Positions 33,165 to 42,556 are shown, numbered from the stretch's first letter. The stretch: 64,000 nucleotides of DNA from Desulfofundulus thermobenzoicus (GCF_009428905.1 NZ_WHYR01000002.1:1-64000); one strand, 5' to 3'. Numbers and translations are program-made. Notes: generated by a model not told the origin, from the sequence alone.

Positions 33165-36155
33165 TTGAAAGCCAGGGAAAAGAAAAAGGCGGTGCTGGTG
33201 GTGGGCGGGGGGGTGGCCGGAATTCAAGCGTCCCTGGATCTGGCGGAAATGGGCTACCATGTATATCTGGCGGAGGAATCCCCGGCCATCGGCGGGACCA
33301 TGCCCATGCTGGGACGCACCTTTCCCACCAACGATTGTTCCATGTGCATCCTTTCGCCCAAACTGGTGGAATGCGGCAGGCATCCGGGTATAACGGTGTT
33401 CACCTGTGCCGACGTACTGGATGTGCAGGGGGAGCCCGGGGACTTTCAGGTGAGGGTGAAATTAAGGCCCCGGGGCGTTGACGATGCCCTCTGCAAGGGG
33501 TGCGGTGATTGTGCCGTTGAATGCCCGGTACATGTGGATGACCGGTTCAACCAGGAATTGAACGGGCGCCGGGCCATTTACAAGCCTTATCCCCAGGCCT
33601 TTCCCAACAGCTACACAGTGGACCGGGAAAATTGCATCAATTGCCAAACCTGCGTGGAAACCTGCGGGGCCGGGGCGGTGACCCTGGAGGCGGTGGATGA
33701 AGAAGTGGAACTGCCGGTGGGGGCGGTAATTTTAAGCCCTGGCGCCCGTTTAATCGACCCGGCCCGCCTGGAGTCTTATCGCTATGCGCAGCTTTATCCC
33801 GGTGTGCTGACCGCCCTGGAGTTTGAACGGCTGATCAGTTCTACCGGGCCCTATCAGGGGCGGTTGATCCGGCCTTCCGACGAGAAGGAAATTCGAAAAA
33901 TGGCCTGGATCCAGTGCGCCGGCTCCCGGGATGACTCCCTGAACCGCAATTTGTGTTCGGCGGTCTGCTGCATGTATGCCATTAAACAGGCCATGGTGGT
34001 GATGGAGAGCAGCAGCCACCCGGTGGAACTGACCGTCTTTTACCAGGATATGCGCGCCTACGGGAAGGGTTTCGAAAGATATTACCGCCGGGCCAGGGAT
34101 ATGGGTATCCGTTTTGTACGCAGCCGGCCCTCGGAGATCAAGCAGGCCGGCGATGGGAGCAACGATATGCGGGTCAGGTATCTGAACGGAAACGGGACCG
34201 TTGTTCAGGAACAGTTCGACCTGGTGGTTTTGTCCCTGGGGCTGCAGGCGCCGCCCTTTCCCCTGGCCCGGCGGCTGGGGCTGGCCTTAAACGATCTGGG
34301 CTTCTGTGAACCCGGCTTTTATTCCGGGGTGGAAACATCCCGGGGGGGTGTTTTTGTGGCCGGAACCTTTGCCGGCCCCCGGGATATACCGGATACGGTG
34401 ACCCAGGCCAGCGCCGCCGCCGGGGCCGCCGCTGCCCTGCTGGGCCCCGCTTCCCGGACTGGGGAAGAGGTGGTGGAGGAGCGGGATGTGCGGGGTGAAG
34501 AGCCGCGGATTGGCGTCTTTGTTTGCCGCTGCGGGGGAAATATCAGCCGGGTGGTGGACGTGGGCCGGGTGGCCAAAGGAGCCGGCGGCCTCCCCCATGT
34601 GATCCACTCAACGGTATTTTCCTACAGTTGCGCCCAGGACAGCCTGGCGGCCATGGAAAAGGCCATTGCCGCATACCGGCTGAACCGGGTGGTGGTGGCC
34701 GCCTGCAGTCCCCGCACCCACCGGCCCCTCTTTCAGAACCTGCTGCAGCGGAGCGGGCTGAACCGCTACCTCTTTGAGATGGCCAACATTCGGGAGCACT
34801 GCTCCTGGGCCCATATGGCCGAGCCGGAAAGGGCCACGGCCAAATCCATGGACCTGGTGAGGATGGCGGTAGAGAAGGTGGCCCGGCTGGAACCGCTGAC
34901 GGAGATTGAGGTGACGGTGGAACCGGCCGCCCTGGTGGTGGGCGGTGGCATTGCCGGCATGACCTGTGCCCTGGATCTGGCCCAACAGGGTTTTCCGGTG
35001 CATCTGGTGGAAAAGGCGGAAAGCCTGGGAGGGAACGGCCGGCGGCTTTATTACGGGTTGAAAGGGGAGGACGTACGGGATCTGCTGGAGGACCTGGTGA
35101 ACCGGGTGACCGCCCACCCGGGCATCACCGTCCACAGGGGTTGCCGGATTGAAGAGGTCGACGGTTGTGTGGGCAATTTCCACACCCGCTTGAGCACCGG
35201 TGTGGTGGTGAAGCATGGGGTGGTGGTGCTGGCCACGGGGGCCGGGGAGAACAAACAGGAGGGTTTTTTATACGGCCGGGATCACCGGGTGCTGACCATC
35301 ATGGAACTGGAGGAAAAAATGGCCTGCGGCGATTTACCCCTGGATATGGTACGCAACCTGGTTTTCATCCAGTGCGCCGGCACCCGCAATGACCGCAGTC
35401 CCTACTGCAGCCGGGTATGCTGCGGAACCGCCATCCGCCTGATCCTGCGGCTGGTTAATGAACATCCCCGTTTAAATATTTTTGTTTTCTACCGGGACAT
35501 GATGACCTACGGTTTTCTGGAGCAATATTACCGGGAAGCCCGGGACCGGGGGGTGGTTTTTATCCGTTACGACGATCCGGACGGACCGGTGGTGGAAAGC
35601 ATGGATGAACAGGGGCTGGCGGTAACGGCCACGGGCGGGGTGCCGGGAACAAAGGTATCGGTCCGGGCAGATCTGGTGGCCCTGGCCACGGGCATCATTC
35701 CCGGGGAAGACAACCATACCCTCTCCCGTTTGTTTAAAGTGCCGCTGAATGAAGACGGCTTTTTCCTGGAAGCCCATTTAAAGCTGCGGCCGGTGGATTT
35801 TCCCGCCGCCGGCGTCTTTGTCTGCGGCATGGCCCACGGACCCAAAAATGTGGAAGAAAGTGTCACCCAGGCCCGGGCTGCCGCCGCCCGTGCCGCCACC
35901 GTACTGAGCAGGAAAAAGCTGCGGTCCGGGGCGGCGGTGGCCAGGGTTGATCCGGAAAAATGTGCGGCCTGTTTAACCTGTGTGCGCCTGTGCGCCTTTT
36001 CCGTGCCTAAAATAGTGGATCATGTGGCGGTCATTGAACCCGTTTTGTGCCGCGGTTGTGGTGTTTGTGCCGGGGAGTGTCCCAATAAGGCCATCCAGCT
36101 CCTGGGTTACCGGGATGAATTCTTTACGGGTATGGTAAAGGGGGGGTTGTTATGA
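33165..36155 (+). CDS. hdrA: HdrA-like flavin/iron-sulfur subunit with two FAD domains
   Basis: A 996-aa heterodisulfide-reductase-like electron-bifurcating subunit, larger than ordinary HdrA (about 650 aa). It has a first FAD domain (VLVVGGGVAGIQASLDLA, residues about 10-27), the HdrA motif CSMCILSPKLVECG, and inserted cluster motifs CKGCGDCAVECP and CINCQTCVETC. A second Rossmann FAD domain follows (VVGGGIAGMTCALDLA, about 590), then two C-terminal clusters (CAACLTCVRLC and CRGCGVCAGECP). Fused double-HdrA forms occur in sulfate reducers. TTG 33165 follows GGGGGTG. hdrC and hdrB follow with overlap or short gaps, so one operon. Confidence 0.9.
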   Translation: MKAREKKKAVLVVGGGVAGIQASLDLAEMGYHVYLAEESPAIGGTMPMLGRTFPTNDCSMCILSPKLVECGRHPGITVFTCADVLDVQGEPGDFQVRVKLRPRGVDDALCKGCGDCAVECPVHVDDRFNQELNGRRAIYKPYPQAFPNSYTVDRENCINCQTCVETCGAGAVTLEAVDEEVELPVGAVILSPGARLIDPARLESYRYAQLYPGVLTALEFERLISSTGPYQGRLIRPSDEKEIRKMAWIQCAGSRDDSLNRNLCSAVCCMYAIKQAMVVMESSSHPVELTVFYQDMRAYGKGFERYYRRARDMGIRFVRSRPSEIKQAGDGSNDMRVRYLNGNGTVVQEQFDLVVLSLGLQAPPFPLARRLGLALNDLGFCEPGFYSGVETSRGGVFVAGTFAGPRDIPDTVTQASAAAGAAAALLGPASRTGEEVVEERDVRGEEPRIGVFVCRCGGNISRVVDVGRVAKGAGGLPHVIHSTVFSYSCAQDSLAAMEKAIAAYRLNRVVVAACSPRTHRPLFQNLLQRSGLNRYLFEMANIREHCSWAHMAEPERATAKSMDLVRMAVEKVARLEPLTEIEVTVEPAALVVGGGIAGMTCALDLAQQGFPVHLVEKAESLGGNGRRLYYGLKGEDVRDLLEDLVNRVTAHPGITVHRGCRIEEVDGCVGNFHTRLSTGVVVKHGVVVLATGAGENKQEGFLYGRDHRVLTIMELEEKMACGDLPLDMVRNLVFIQCAGTRNDRSPYCSRVCCGTAIRLILRLVNEHPRLNIFVFYRDMMTYGFLEQYYREARDRGVVFIRYDDPDGPVVESMDEQGLAVTATGGVPGTKVSVRADLVALATGIIPGEDNHTLSRLFKVPLNEDGFFLEAHLKLRPVDFPAAGVFVCGMAHGPKNVEESVTQARAAAARAATVLSRKKLRSGAAVARVDPEKCAACLTCVRLCAFSVPKIVDHVAVIEPVLCRGCGVCAGECPNKAIQLLGYRDEFFTGMVKGGLL

Positions 36156-36793
36156 CTGTTACGGAGAACGGAACGATGGTGGTTGAACCGGGTCTGGCCA
36201 GCCGCCTGGCCCTGGAAAGCGGCCAGCCGGTGCAGCTTTGCTATCAGTGCGGCAAATGTTCCTCCGGCTGCCCCATGGCCGGGGCCATGGATTACAAGCC
36301 CAATGAGGTGATGGTGCTTTTGCAGTGCGGGCAGCTGGATGCGGTTCTGGATAGTCAGGCCATCTGGTTGTGCGTTGGCTGCGAGACCTGCGGCAGCCGC
36401 TGTCCCAACGGCATCAGTATCGGCAGGGTCATGGACGTTTTGCGGGAAATGGGCCATGGGCGGGCACTGGTGGATAAGGCACGCAAAATCCGTTTGTTTC
36501 ACCAGGAGTTTCTCGGTTCGGTGCGTGCCCACGGCCGGGTACACGAGCCGTTGATGCTGGCCCGCTATAAAATTAAGACCGGCGAACTGTTCAACGACCT
36601 GAATATCGGCGTGCGCCTGTTCCGGAAGGGAAAATTCCACCTTCTGCCGGCAAGGGTGCGGGACCGGAAGAAGATAAGGGATATCTTCCGGAGCGCCATG
36701 GCCCGGCGGCCCTTTACTATGGATGTCGCCGCTTCAGCAGACGCTCCCCCTCCAGGAGTTTTTGCCGATAACTCTACCACATTAAAGGGGTAA
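36152..36793 (+). CDS. hdrC: HdrC-like iron-sulfur subunit
   Basis: A 213-aa two-cluster protein. Residues 30-40 are C-YQCGKCSSGC and residues 74-84 CVGCETCGSRC, each C-x2-C-x2-C-x3-C followed by Pro. This carries electrons between the flavin and catalytic subunits of the Hdr complex. A soluble alpha-helical C-terminus with no membrane helix fits HdrC rather than HdrE-type proteins. It overlaps hdrA by 4 bp (ATGA) and precedes hdrB by 6 bp, the normal Hdr gene order A-C-B. Confidence 0.9.
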   Translation: MTVTENGTMVVEPGLASRLALESGQPVQLCYQCGKCSSGCPMAGAMDYKPNEVMVLLQCGQLDAVLDSQAIWLCVGCETCGSRCPNGISIGRVMDVLREMGHGRALVDKARKIRLFHQEFLGSVRAHGRVHEPLMLARYKIKTGELFNDLNIGVRLFRKGKFHLLPARVRDRKKIRDIFRSAMARRPFTMDVAASADAPPPGVFADNSTTLKG

Positions 36794-36799
36794 GGGAAT

Positions 36800-37648
36800 A
36801 TGCTCAGCTTTTCCTATTTTCCCGGATGCTCCCTGGAAGCCACCGCCAGGGAATTCGACCTGTCCACCCGGGCGGTATGCGGGGAGTTGGAGGTAGAACT
36901 GGTGGAACTGCCGGACTGGAACTGCTGCGGGGCCACCTCGGCCCATAGTTTGAACGGCCGGCTGGGCCTGCTGCTGCCGGCCCGCAATCTGGCCCTGGCC
37001 GGGGAGATGGACCGGGACCTGGTGGCTTCCTGTTCGGCCTGTTACAACCGCTTGAAAACCACGGATTATGCCTTGAAAAACAACCCGGAAGAAGCCCGCC
37101 GGGCGGCGGAACATACGGGGTCGGGCTTCCGTGGAAACCTGCGGGTGCTCTCCCTGCTGGAGGCGGTAGTGGCAGGGGTGGGCGTGGACCGGGTGCGGGA
37201 GCGGGTGCGCCGGCCCTTGAAAAGACTGAAGGTGGTTTGCTATTATGGCTGCCTGCTGGTGCGCCCGCCCCGGATGGTGGGGTTTGATGCACCCGAATTC
37301 CCCGTCAGCCTGGACCGCCTGATGGCGGCCCTGGGAGCCGAGCCCCTGCAATGGTCCTATAAAACCGATTGCTGCGGAGCCAGCCTGTCCATTTGCGACG
37401 CAAAGACGGTACGCCGGATGGTTTCCTTCCTGCTGGAAATGGCCCGGGAGATTGGCGCTGCCGCCATAGTCACCGCCTGCACCCTGTGTCATGCCAATCT
37501 GGAAATGCGCCGGGACCCGGAATGCACCATGCCTGTTTTTTATTTTACCGAATTGATGGGCCTGGCCTTTGGTGTGCCGGAAAGCGAAGCATGGTTGAAA
37601 CGGCACCTGGTGGATCCCTTCCCGGTGCTGGGCCAGGTGCTGGGGTAA
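36800..37648 (+). CDS. hdrB: HdrB-like catalytic subunit (two CCG domains)
   Basis: A 282-aa protein with two CCG-type cysteine repeats: YFPGC...NCCGATSAH...CSACYNR, and then YYGCLLVRP...DCCGASL...CTLCHANL. In HdrB these bind the noncubane iron-sulfur clusters at which disulfides are cleaved. The physiological substrate in bacteria that lack CoM/CoB is unclear. Possibilities are thiol-disulfides or a ferredoxin/NADH link. ATG 36800 follows AAGGGGTAAGGG. It ends the hdrACB operon, and a possible structured RNA lies after it. Confidence 0.9.
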   Translation: MLSFSYFPGCSLEATAREFDLSTRAVCGELEVELVELPDWNCCGATSAHSLNGRLGLLLPARNLALAGEMDRDLVASCSACYNRLKTTDYALKNNPEEARRAAEHTGSGFRGNLRVLSLLEAVVAGVGVDRVRERVRRPLKRLKVVCYYGCLLVRPPRMVGFDAPEFPVSLDRLMAALGAEPLQWSYKTDCCGASLSICDAKTVRRMVSFLLEMAREIGAAAIVTACTLCHANLEMRRDPECTMPVFYFTELMGLAFGVPESEAWLKRHLVDPFPVLGQVLG

Positions 37649-37655
37649 GAAATAA

Positions 37656-37810
37656 CAGTGCGGCTAAGCCACCAAAGGCAGGCTGTCTGGTTGTTCAAAG
37701 GGAACCGCTTACGGGGAGCGGAGGCGAGCCGGACAACGTAGTACCAAAATTAAATATGAACCGGGATTCCCGCCGCCCGCCGCCCGTTGACCGGTGGCGG
37801 GCGGCTTTAT
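37656..37810 (+). ncRNA. Candidate structured RNA followed by a hairpin, between hdrB and the dehydrogenase
   Basis: Seen: GTTGTTC (37690-37696) pairs with GGACAAC (37731-37737), enclosing a CCGCT/AGCGG hairpin (37705-37721). It is followed by GTACCA and a 10-bp GC stem GCCGCCCGCC / GGCGGGCGGC (37772-37781 with 37796-37805) trailed by TTTAT. A second region at 48769-48900 has the same order and a similar 53-nt core (about 60 percent identity by eye). The resemblance to a riboswitch-terminator layout is inference, and no known family was matched. A 45-codon frame at 37756-37893 overlaps the hairpin and is probably not a gene. Confidence 0.4.
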
Positions 37811-37954
37811 GTTACCGGGCCGGGCGTAAGCGGGAAACGCTGCGCCATGAGCGGCTTTACCGGGCATTGGCAATGGAAAAAGTGTTTTTTTAAATGCGGC
37901 AGGATTTCCTGCCAGGGAAAGCGAATTGCCAACCTGTGGCAGGACAGGAGGTGA

Positions 37955-39010
37955 ATGCGGCGGATGCGTCTGGTGATTGTAGACGACGGCACCCTGACCG
38001 CCCGGGCTTTGATTAAGGAACTGCCTTCTGCACTGGCCGGCCGGCCGGTGGATATGGAGATTCTGCCCGCCGGTGACCGGTGCGCCGCCACCAGTGCCCC
38101 TTCCGGGGATACGGGCCGGGTAAGGGAGTTTTACGGCTCACCGGCGGAACTGGCCGGCCGGGTGACCGGGGCGAACATCCTGGTGGTGCACAAGGCGCCG
38201 GTAACCGGGGAAGTGATGGACGGTGCGCCGGATTTGCGTTTAATCGCCTGTGCCCGGGCGCACCCGGTGAATGTGGATGTGGCAGCCGCCGCAAAGCGGG
38301 GCATTACGGTGGTCCACGCACCGGGCCGGGCGGCGGAATCCACCGCCGACCTGACCATGGCCCTTTTGCTTCACCTGGCCCGCCAGCTGGGAGAAGTCTG
38401 TCACCAGATAGGGCGCCTGGGGCCCGGGCTCTGGCAGTATGACTGCCGCAGCTTTCTGGAGGGACTGGAACTGGCCGGCAAAACCCTGGGCATCGTCGGC
38501 TTTGGGCAGGTGGGCCGCCGGGTGGCGGTACGGGCAAAGGCCTTTGGGATGCATTTACTGGTACACAGCCCTCACGTGGATCCGGCCCAAATCCGGGCCG
38601 CCGGCTGCCGGCCCGCCAGTCTGGAAGAACTCCTGTCCTCTGCCGATTTTGTCAGCCTGCATACCAGGCCCTGGCCGGAGAAAATCGGCCTGATTGGCGC
38701 CGCCCAGCTGGATATGATGAAAAGTTCCGCCTGTCTGATTAATACGGCCCGGGGCGAGCTGGTAGATGAAGCAGCCCTTTACCGGGCCTTGAAAGAAAAG
38801 AAAATCCGGGCGGCGGCCCTGGATGTGCTTGTTCAGGAGCCCCCGCCGCCGGAACACCCCTTCTTCACCCTGTCCAACCTTTTCCTCACCCCCCACCTGG
38901 GGGGCAAAACGGAGGCCGCACCTGTCCGGGCGGCACGGATCATTGCCGGGGAAATCGTCAATTTCCTGGCCGGCAGGCCGCTGGAACATGTGGTGGCGAG
39001 AAATGACTGA
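37955..39010 (+). CDS. D-isomer specific 2-hydroxyacid dehydrogenase
   Basis: A 351-aa NAD-dependent dehydrogenase of the D-2-hydroxyacid family (glycerate, lactate or phosphoglycerate type). The Rossmann fingerprint is LGIVGFGQVGRRVAVRAKAF, with the conserved INTARGELVDE segment (catalytic Arg), the Glu in VQEPPPP and the active-site His in LTPHLGGKT. It starts right after AGGAGGTGA. Either ATG 37955 (very close) or ATG 37964 may be used. Which 2-keto acid it reduces cannot be read from sequence. Confidence 0.85.
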   Translation: MRRMRLVIVDDGTLTARALIKELPSALAGRPVDMEILPAGDRCAATSAPSGDTGRVREFYGSPAELAGRVTGANILVVHKAPVTGEVMDGAPDLRLIACARAHPVNVDVAAAAKRGITVVHAPGRAAESTADLTMALLLHLARQLGEVCHQIGRLGPGLWQYDCRSFLEGLELAGKTLGIVGFGQVGRRVAVRAKAFGMHLLVHSPHVDPAQIRAAGCRPASLEELLSSADFVSLHTRPWPEKIGLIGAAQLDMMKSSACLINTARGELVDEAALYRALKEKKIRAAALDVLVQEPPPPEHPFFTLSNLFLTPHLGGKTEAAPVRAARIIAGEIVNFLAGRPLEHVVARND

Positions 39011-39030
39011 GAGTGCATATGTTCATGGCA

Positions 39031-39072
39031 AAAATTAAGGGGCCACCCCCCGGGGATGCCCCCTAATTTTTC
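39031..39072. terminator. Bidirectional terminator
   Basis: Inverted repeat AAAATTAAGGGG / CCCCCTAATTTT around a GC-rich loop, followed by TTTT on both strands. It lies between the convergent dehydrogenase and ferredoxin genes. Confidence 0.85.
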
Positions 39073-39073
39073 C

Positions 39074-39274
39074 TTACTCTTCTTCATTCCAGTGGATGCA
39101 CTGGGCCGGACACATATCGATGGCTTCCTGAATTTCGTCTTCACTGGCGCCATGGGGATTGACCACCTCGGCAAAACCCAGGGTGTCGTTCATCTGGAAC
39201 ACGTCCGGACATGTTTCGGCGCAGGAACCGCAGGACATGCACTCTTCCGAATCAATATACGGAATTCTGGCCAT
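39074..39274 (-). CDS. Single-cluster [4Fe-4S] ferredoxin
   Basis: A 66-aa ferredoxin: ECMSCGSCAETCPDVFQMND near the N-terminus and a lone distal Cys in IDMCPAQCIHW. The C-x2-C-x2-C-x(n)-CP layout gives one [4Fe-4S] cluster, the kind common in sulfate reducers. It starts at ATG 39274, with AAGGAGGGG upstream. An earlier in-frame ATG at 39295 is less likely. Acidic overall, as usual for a soluble electron carrier. Partner enzymes are unknown. Confidence 0.88.
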   Translation of the reverse strand: MARIPYIDSEECMSCGSCAETCPDVFQMNDTLGFAEVVNPHGASEDEIQEAIDMCPAQCIHWNEEE

Positions 39275-39730
39275 ATTATTCCCCTCCTTCCTCAAAGGGT
39301 TATACCAGCAGGTATTATAACACCACCGGGATTATTCGGCCAGAAGATTTTTGGGCATCCATAGCTTATTTTATTTTCTCCATCCAGTCAAGAGAACTTT
39401 TTCCTGCTCCTGAAGGAAAAACAAAAAATTTGTCAAACATTATTTTTCAGGAACCGGCTCATTGTAATTTTTAACCGTGATCAGTTTCCCCCGGGGCCGG
39501 GTTGTATCTGGCTGGATAACCGTTGGAAAGTTGGCAATTGGTCCACTGATTTTAAAAGTTGAACTTTACCCGGGCGGCAGGAAAGATGATTTCAGCAGTG
39601 AAATCTTATTAAGAAAAATAACTAATATAATAAGTGCCGGGTTAAATTGTTTACGGTAATCTGACCGGACAGGGGAAATGTTTTGTCCGGCCTGATTCGT
39701 GGCAAACTTTTCAGGAAAGGGGAATTTACC
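39275..39730. other. Intergenic region before the flavodiiron gene
   Basis: About 455 bp between two divergently placed genes. It is AT-rich near 39600-39640, with a TATAAT at 39626-39631 that could be the -10 box for the flavodiiron operon, but the -35 region is weak. No gene was recognised. Confidence 0.4.
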
Positions 39731-40903
39731 ATGCGGCCGGTGGAAATTAAACCTAACGTATACTGGGTGGGCGGCATTGACTGGGATCTGCGTTATTTTC
39801 ACGGTTACCTCACCCCCCGGGGGTCCACCTACAATGCCTACCTGATTGTGGACGATAAGATCACCCTGGTGGATACGGTAAAGCATTACCTTTTTGATGA
39901 GATGCTGGGCCGGATTAAGGCAGTGGTCGATCCCTCCCGTATCGATTACATGGTGGTCAACCACGTGGAAATGGACCATTCGGGAAGCGTCCCCAAAATT
40001 ATGGAACTGGCTCCCGGGGCCACCGTCATCACCTCGCCCCAGGGCAAAAAGGGACTGGAGCGCCACTATAAAAAGGACTGGAACTTTCAAGTGGTGAACT
40101 CCGGTGACGAGGTCAGCCTGGGTTCCCGTACCTTGAAATTTGTGCACACGCCCATGGTGCACTGGCCCGATTCCATGGTGACCTATATACCTGAGGAAAA
40201 ACTCCTTTTGCCCAATGACGCTTTCGGCCAGCACATAGCCGCCACCGGGCGTTTTGACGACGAAGTGGGCTGGGAGGTGGTGCACGAGGAGGCGGCCAAA
40301 TATTACGCCAACATCGTCCTGCCCTACGGCGACCAGGTGAATAAGGCCCTGGACGTGGTTTCCCGGCTGCCCGTGGAGATGATTGCCCCCAGCCACGGGG
40401 TGATCTGGCGTTCCTACCTGGACCGGATCCTGCCCGTTTACCGCCGCTGGGCCAACCATGAGACGGAAAGAAAGGCATTGATCGTTTACGATACCATGTG
40501 GGGGTCCACCAAAAAAATCGCCCAGGCCCTGCAGGAGGGCCTGGAAGAAGCCGGCATTCCCGTAACCATGCGCTGCCTGCAGACCAGCCACATGTCGGAA
40601 ATCATGCCCGATGTACTGGTGTCAAAGGCCATCCTGGTGGGCTCGCCCACCTTAAACAACGGCATGCTGCCCTCGGTTAGCGGTTTTCTCACCTATGTCA
40701 GGGGACTCAGGCCCAAAAAGCGCCTGGGCCTGGCCTTCGGTTCCTACGGTTGGGGCGGCCAGGGGGCGAAGGAAGTTAAGGCCGCCCTGGAAGCCATGGG
40801 CTGGGAAGTGCCCCTGGACGTGGTGAACATCCAGTATATCCCGAACGGGGACGAGCTGGCGGCGGCCCGGGAAACGGGGCGCCGGCTGGGGGAAATGATA
40901 TAA
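39731..40903 (+). CDS. fprA: Flavodiiron protein (FprA type)
   Basis: Reduces O2 or NO in anaerobes, protecting oxygen-sensitive enzymes. The N-terminal beta-lactamase-like domain has the diiron ligands in H-V-E-M-D-H (residues 78-83), then HTPMVHWPDS and PSHGVIW. The C-terminal flavodoxin domain starts at about residue 258 with ALIVYDTMWGSTKKIA and has GSYGWGGQG near the FMN. 390 aa is normal length. ATG 39731 follows AAAGGGGAAT. The flavin reductase-rubredoxin gene 28 bp downstream is probably its electron donor. Confidence 0.93.
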   Translation: MRPVEIKPNVYWVGGIDWDLRYFHGYLTPRGSTYNAYLIVDDKITLVDTVKHYLFDEMLGRIKAVVDPSRIDYMVVNHVEMDHSGSVPKIMELAPGATVITSPQGKKGLERHYKKDWNFQVVNSGDEVSLGSRTLKFVHTPMVHWPDSMVTYIPEEKLLLPNDAFGQHIAATGRFDDEVGWEVVHEEAAKYYANIVLPYGDQVNKALDVVSRLPVEMIAPSHGVIWRSYLDRILPVYRRWANHETERKALIVYDTMWGSTKKIAQALQEGLEEAGIPVTMRCLQTSHMSEIMPDVLVSKAILVGSPTLNNGMLPSVSGFLTYVRGLRPKKRLGLAFGSYGWGGQGAKEVKAALEAMGWEVPLDVVNIQYIPNGDELAAARETGRRLGEMI

Positions 40904-40931
40904 AAAATAAAAATAGGGACGGTGGTATTTG

Positions 40932-41621
40932 GTGAACCCAAAGGCGCTGCACAAAATCAGTTACGGCCTTTACGTTGTTACCTCCAAAAAGGGCGACCGT
41001 ATTAACGGCCAGATTGCCAATACGGTGTTTCAAATCTCCAGCGAGCCGCCCACCATTGCCGTGAGCATCAACAAGCAAAACCTGACCAATGAATTCATAC
41101 GGGACAGCAAGATGTTTGCCGTGTCCGTGCTGGCCCAGGAAGCCCCCCTGTCCCTGGTGGGCCAGTTCGGCTTTAAAACCGGCCGGGAAGTGGATAAGTT
41201 CGCCGGGGTGAATTATAGGCTGACGGAAAACGGTGTACCCTGCGTCACCGAGCATACCCTGGCCTGGCTGGAGGCCCGGGTCATCCAGGAAGTGGACGCG
41301 GGCACCCATACCATTTTCATCGGCGAGTTAACCGGGGCGGAAGTGTTGAAGGAAGGCACTCCCATGACCTACGCCTACTACCACCAGGTCAAGCGGGGCA
41401 GTGTGCCCAAAGCCGCCCCCACCTTCACCCCCAGAACAGAAGAAAAGCCGGCGGAAAAAATGGACAAGTATGTGTGCAAGATATGCGGCTATGTCTACGA
41501 CCCCGCCGTGGGGGACCCGGAGAACGGCGTGCCGCCGGGAACTCCCTTTGAAAAGCTGCCCGGTGACTGGGTCTGTCCCGTCTGCGGAGCGGGCAAGGAC
41601 GAGTTTGAAAAGGAAGCCTGA
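40932..41621 (+). CDS. hrb: Flavin reductase-rubredoxin fusion (high molecular weight rubredoxin)
   Basis: A 229-aa two-domain protein. Residues about 1-165 are a flavin-reductase-like FMN domain ([32 protein letters not shown]). A proline-rich linker leads to a rubredoxin starting [16 protein letters not shown] and ending [15 protein letters not shown], with two C-x2-C pairs for iron. High molecular weight rubredoxins pass electrons from NAD(P)H to flavodiiron proteins. GTG 40932 is used. It follows fprA within 30 bp, so it is co-transcribed. A terminator closes the unit. Confidence 0.92.
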   Translation: MNPKALHKISYGLYVVTSKKGDRINGQIANTVFQISSEPPTIAVSINKQNLTNEFIRDSKMFAVSVLAQEAPLSLVGQFGFKTGREVDKFAGVNYRLTENGVPCVTEHTLAWLEARVIQEVDAGTHTIFIGELTGAEVLKEGTPMTYAYYHQVKRGSVPKAAPTFTPRTEEKPAEKMDKYVCKICGYVYDPAVGDPENGVPPGTPFEKLPGDWVCPVCGAGKDEFEKEA

Positions 41622-41665
41622 AGACAGATCATTGGCCTCTGCCTGAAGCGCTGCCATGAGGACGG

Positions 41666-41704
41666 AAACGGACGGGGCCTGGCGGCCCCGTCCATCCGTT
41701 TTCC
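41666..41704 (+). terminator. Terminator of the fprA-hrb unit
   Basis: Stem GGACGGGGCC / GGCCCCGTCC followed by a short T run, 45 bp beyond the rubredoxin stop. Confidence 0.82.
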
Positions 41705-41714
41705 CCCGAAGGGG

Positions 41715-41838
41715 ACTGTCCCCCATAGTTCACTACATTTCCCGGATCTTCCACCTTTTCCACGTTTGCTTCCATGTTTAACGCGGCCAGCGCCTCCTGC
41801 GCGGTTTCCAAAGGTGGCCTGGCATTTCTTGCACCCGC
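41715..41838 (-). pseudogene. Remnant of a small redox-active disulfide protein
   Basis: Minus strand after the thioesterase gene. One frame gives GCKKCQ (a C-x2-C redox pair), another continues LETAQEALAALNMEANVEKV and EDPGNVVNYGG. Together they match the small thioredoxin-like proteins of the type at 50565-50807. A frameshift and a missing C-terminus mean it cannot be functional. The family call rests on motif order only. Confidence 0.5.
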
Positions 41839-41841
41839 CCT

Positions 41842-42282
41842 TTAAATATTTTGTACAGGGAAAGCGCGGGAAGCCTTGGCCCGTGCCCTGGCGTTGAATT
41901 TGGCGGCATTAATAACGAACCTTTCATGGGTGCCCTCGGAAATTTTATCGACCCCGTCATCGGCAATTATTGAAAAAGTTAGCTTTCTGCCCTCCACTTT
42001 CTCCAGCCTGACATTGACAGTGACGGTGAGTCCGGGCGGGGTGGCGGCCACATGGCTTAGTTTAACGTCGGTGCCCACCGTTTGTTCATCAGGCCAGTCC
42101 AGGTAAGGGTTGACGGCCTGGATGCAAGCCCACTCGAACAGACCAACCATGAACCCCGTGGCCAAAACCCGGGGCATAACCTGGAACTCCTCAGATTCCG
42201 GGTAAAGATAGGGCACGGTTTTGTTTTCCGGGACCTGAAACTTAAACTGGTAAGTCAGGCCCGGTTGCAAAGAATCTTTCAC
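41842..42282 (-). CDS. Thioesterase-family protein (fluoroacetyl-CoA thioesterase-like)
   Basis: A 146-aa hot-dog-fold protein. It has MKDSLQPGLTYQFKFQVPEN, then ATGFMVGLFEWACIQAV and TVGTDVKLSHVAATPPG. This order (the Thr-rich active-site strand and the HVAATP motif) resembles FlK-type thioesterases. Substrate unknown. GTG 42282 is preceded by GGAGGGAGG. A LysR gene is divergent and likely regulates it. The first bases of this gene and its promoter are repeated at 63.1 kb. Confidence 0.75.
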   Translation of the reverse strand: MKDSLQPGLTYQFKFQVPENKTVPYLYPESEEFQVMPRVLATGFMVGLFEWACIQAVNPYLDWPDEQTVGTDVKLSHVAATPPGLTVTVNVRLEKVEGRKLTFSIIADDGVDKISEGTHERFVINAAKFNARARAKASRAFPVQNI

Positions 42283-42391
42283 GCCGTTTTGCCTCCCTCC
42301 ATTGGATATCGTTTATTCTAACTTAACAGAAAAGCAGTTATAAGACAAATTAATTGTTAAAATATTGTTAATTAGATATAATAATATATAT
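42263..42391 (-). repeat. Thioesterase 5' end and promoter, copy 1
   Basis: The segment from the thioesterase start into the AT-rich divergent promoter resembles 63152-63290. The first 24 bp are identical, and the promoter core around ATTGTTAATTAGA recurs. Within it, two copies of ATTGTTAA lie 11 bp apart (42353-42360, 42364-42371), a good spacing for LysR half-sites. Inferred: a LysR operator between the divergent genes. Confidence 0.75.
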
Positions 42392-42556
42392 AGCCCGGAA
42401 TTCAGCACAGCTGCCACTCCTGTCGGATGTGCCGGTTTTAAGGTTCCTTGAGGCCGGGAAAAATTTTGACGGGGCAATGGAATTGGCCTTAAGATTATAA
42501 GGGCTTGAAAATTAATGAAAACCTGCTGGTTTATCAGCCGGGGAGAAGGGCTTTCA

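Noticed and set aside
37756-37893. 45-codon frame after hdrB
   Set aside because: No ribosome site, Arg/Pro-biased composition, and it lies across a strong GC hairpin.
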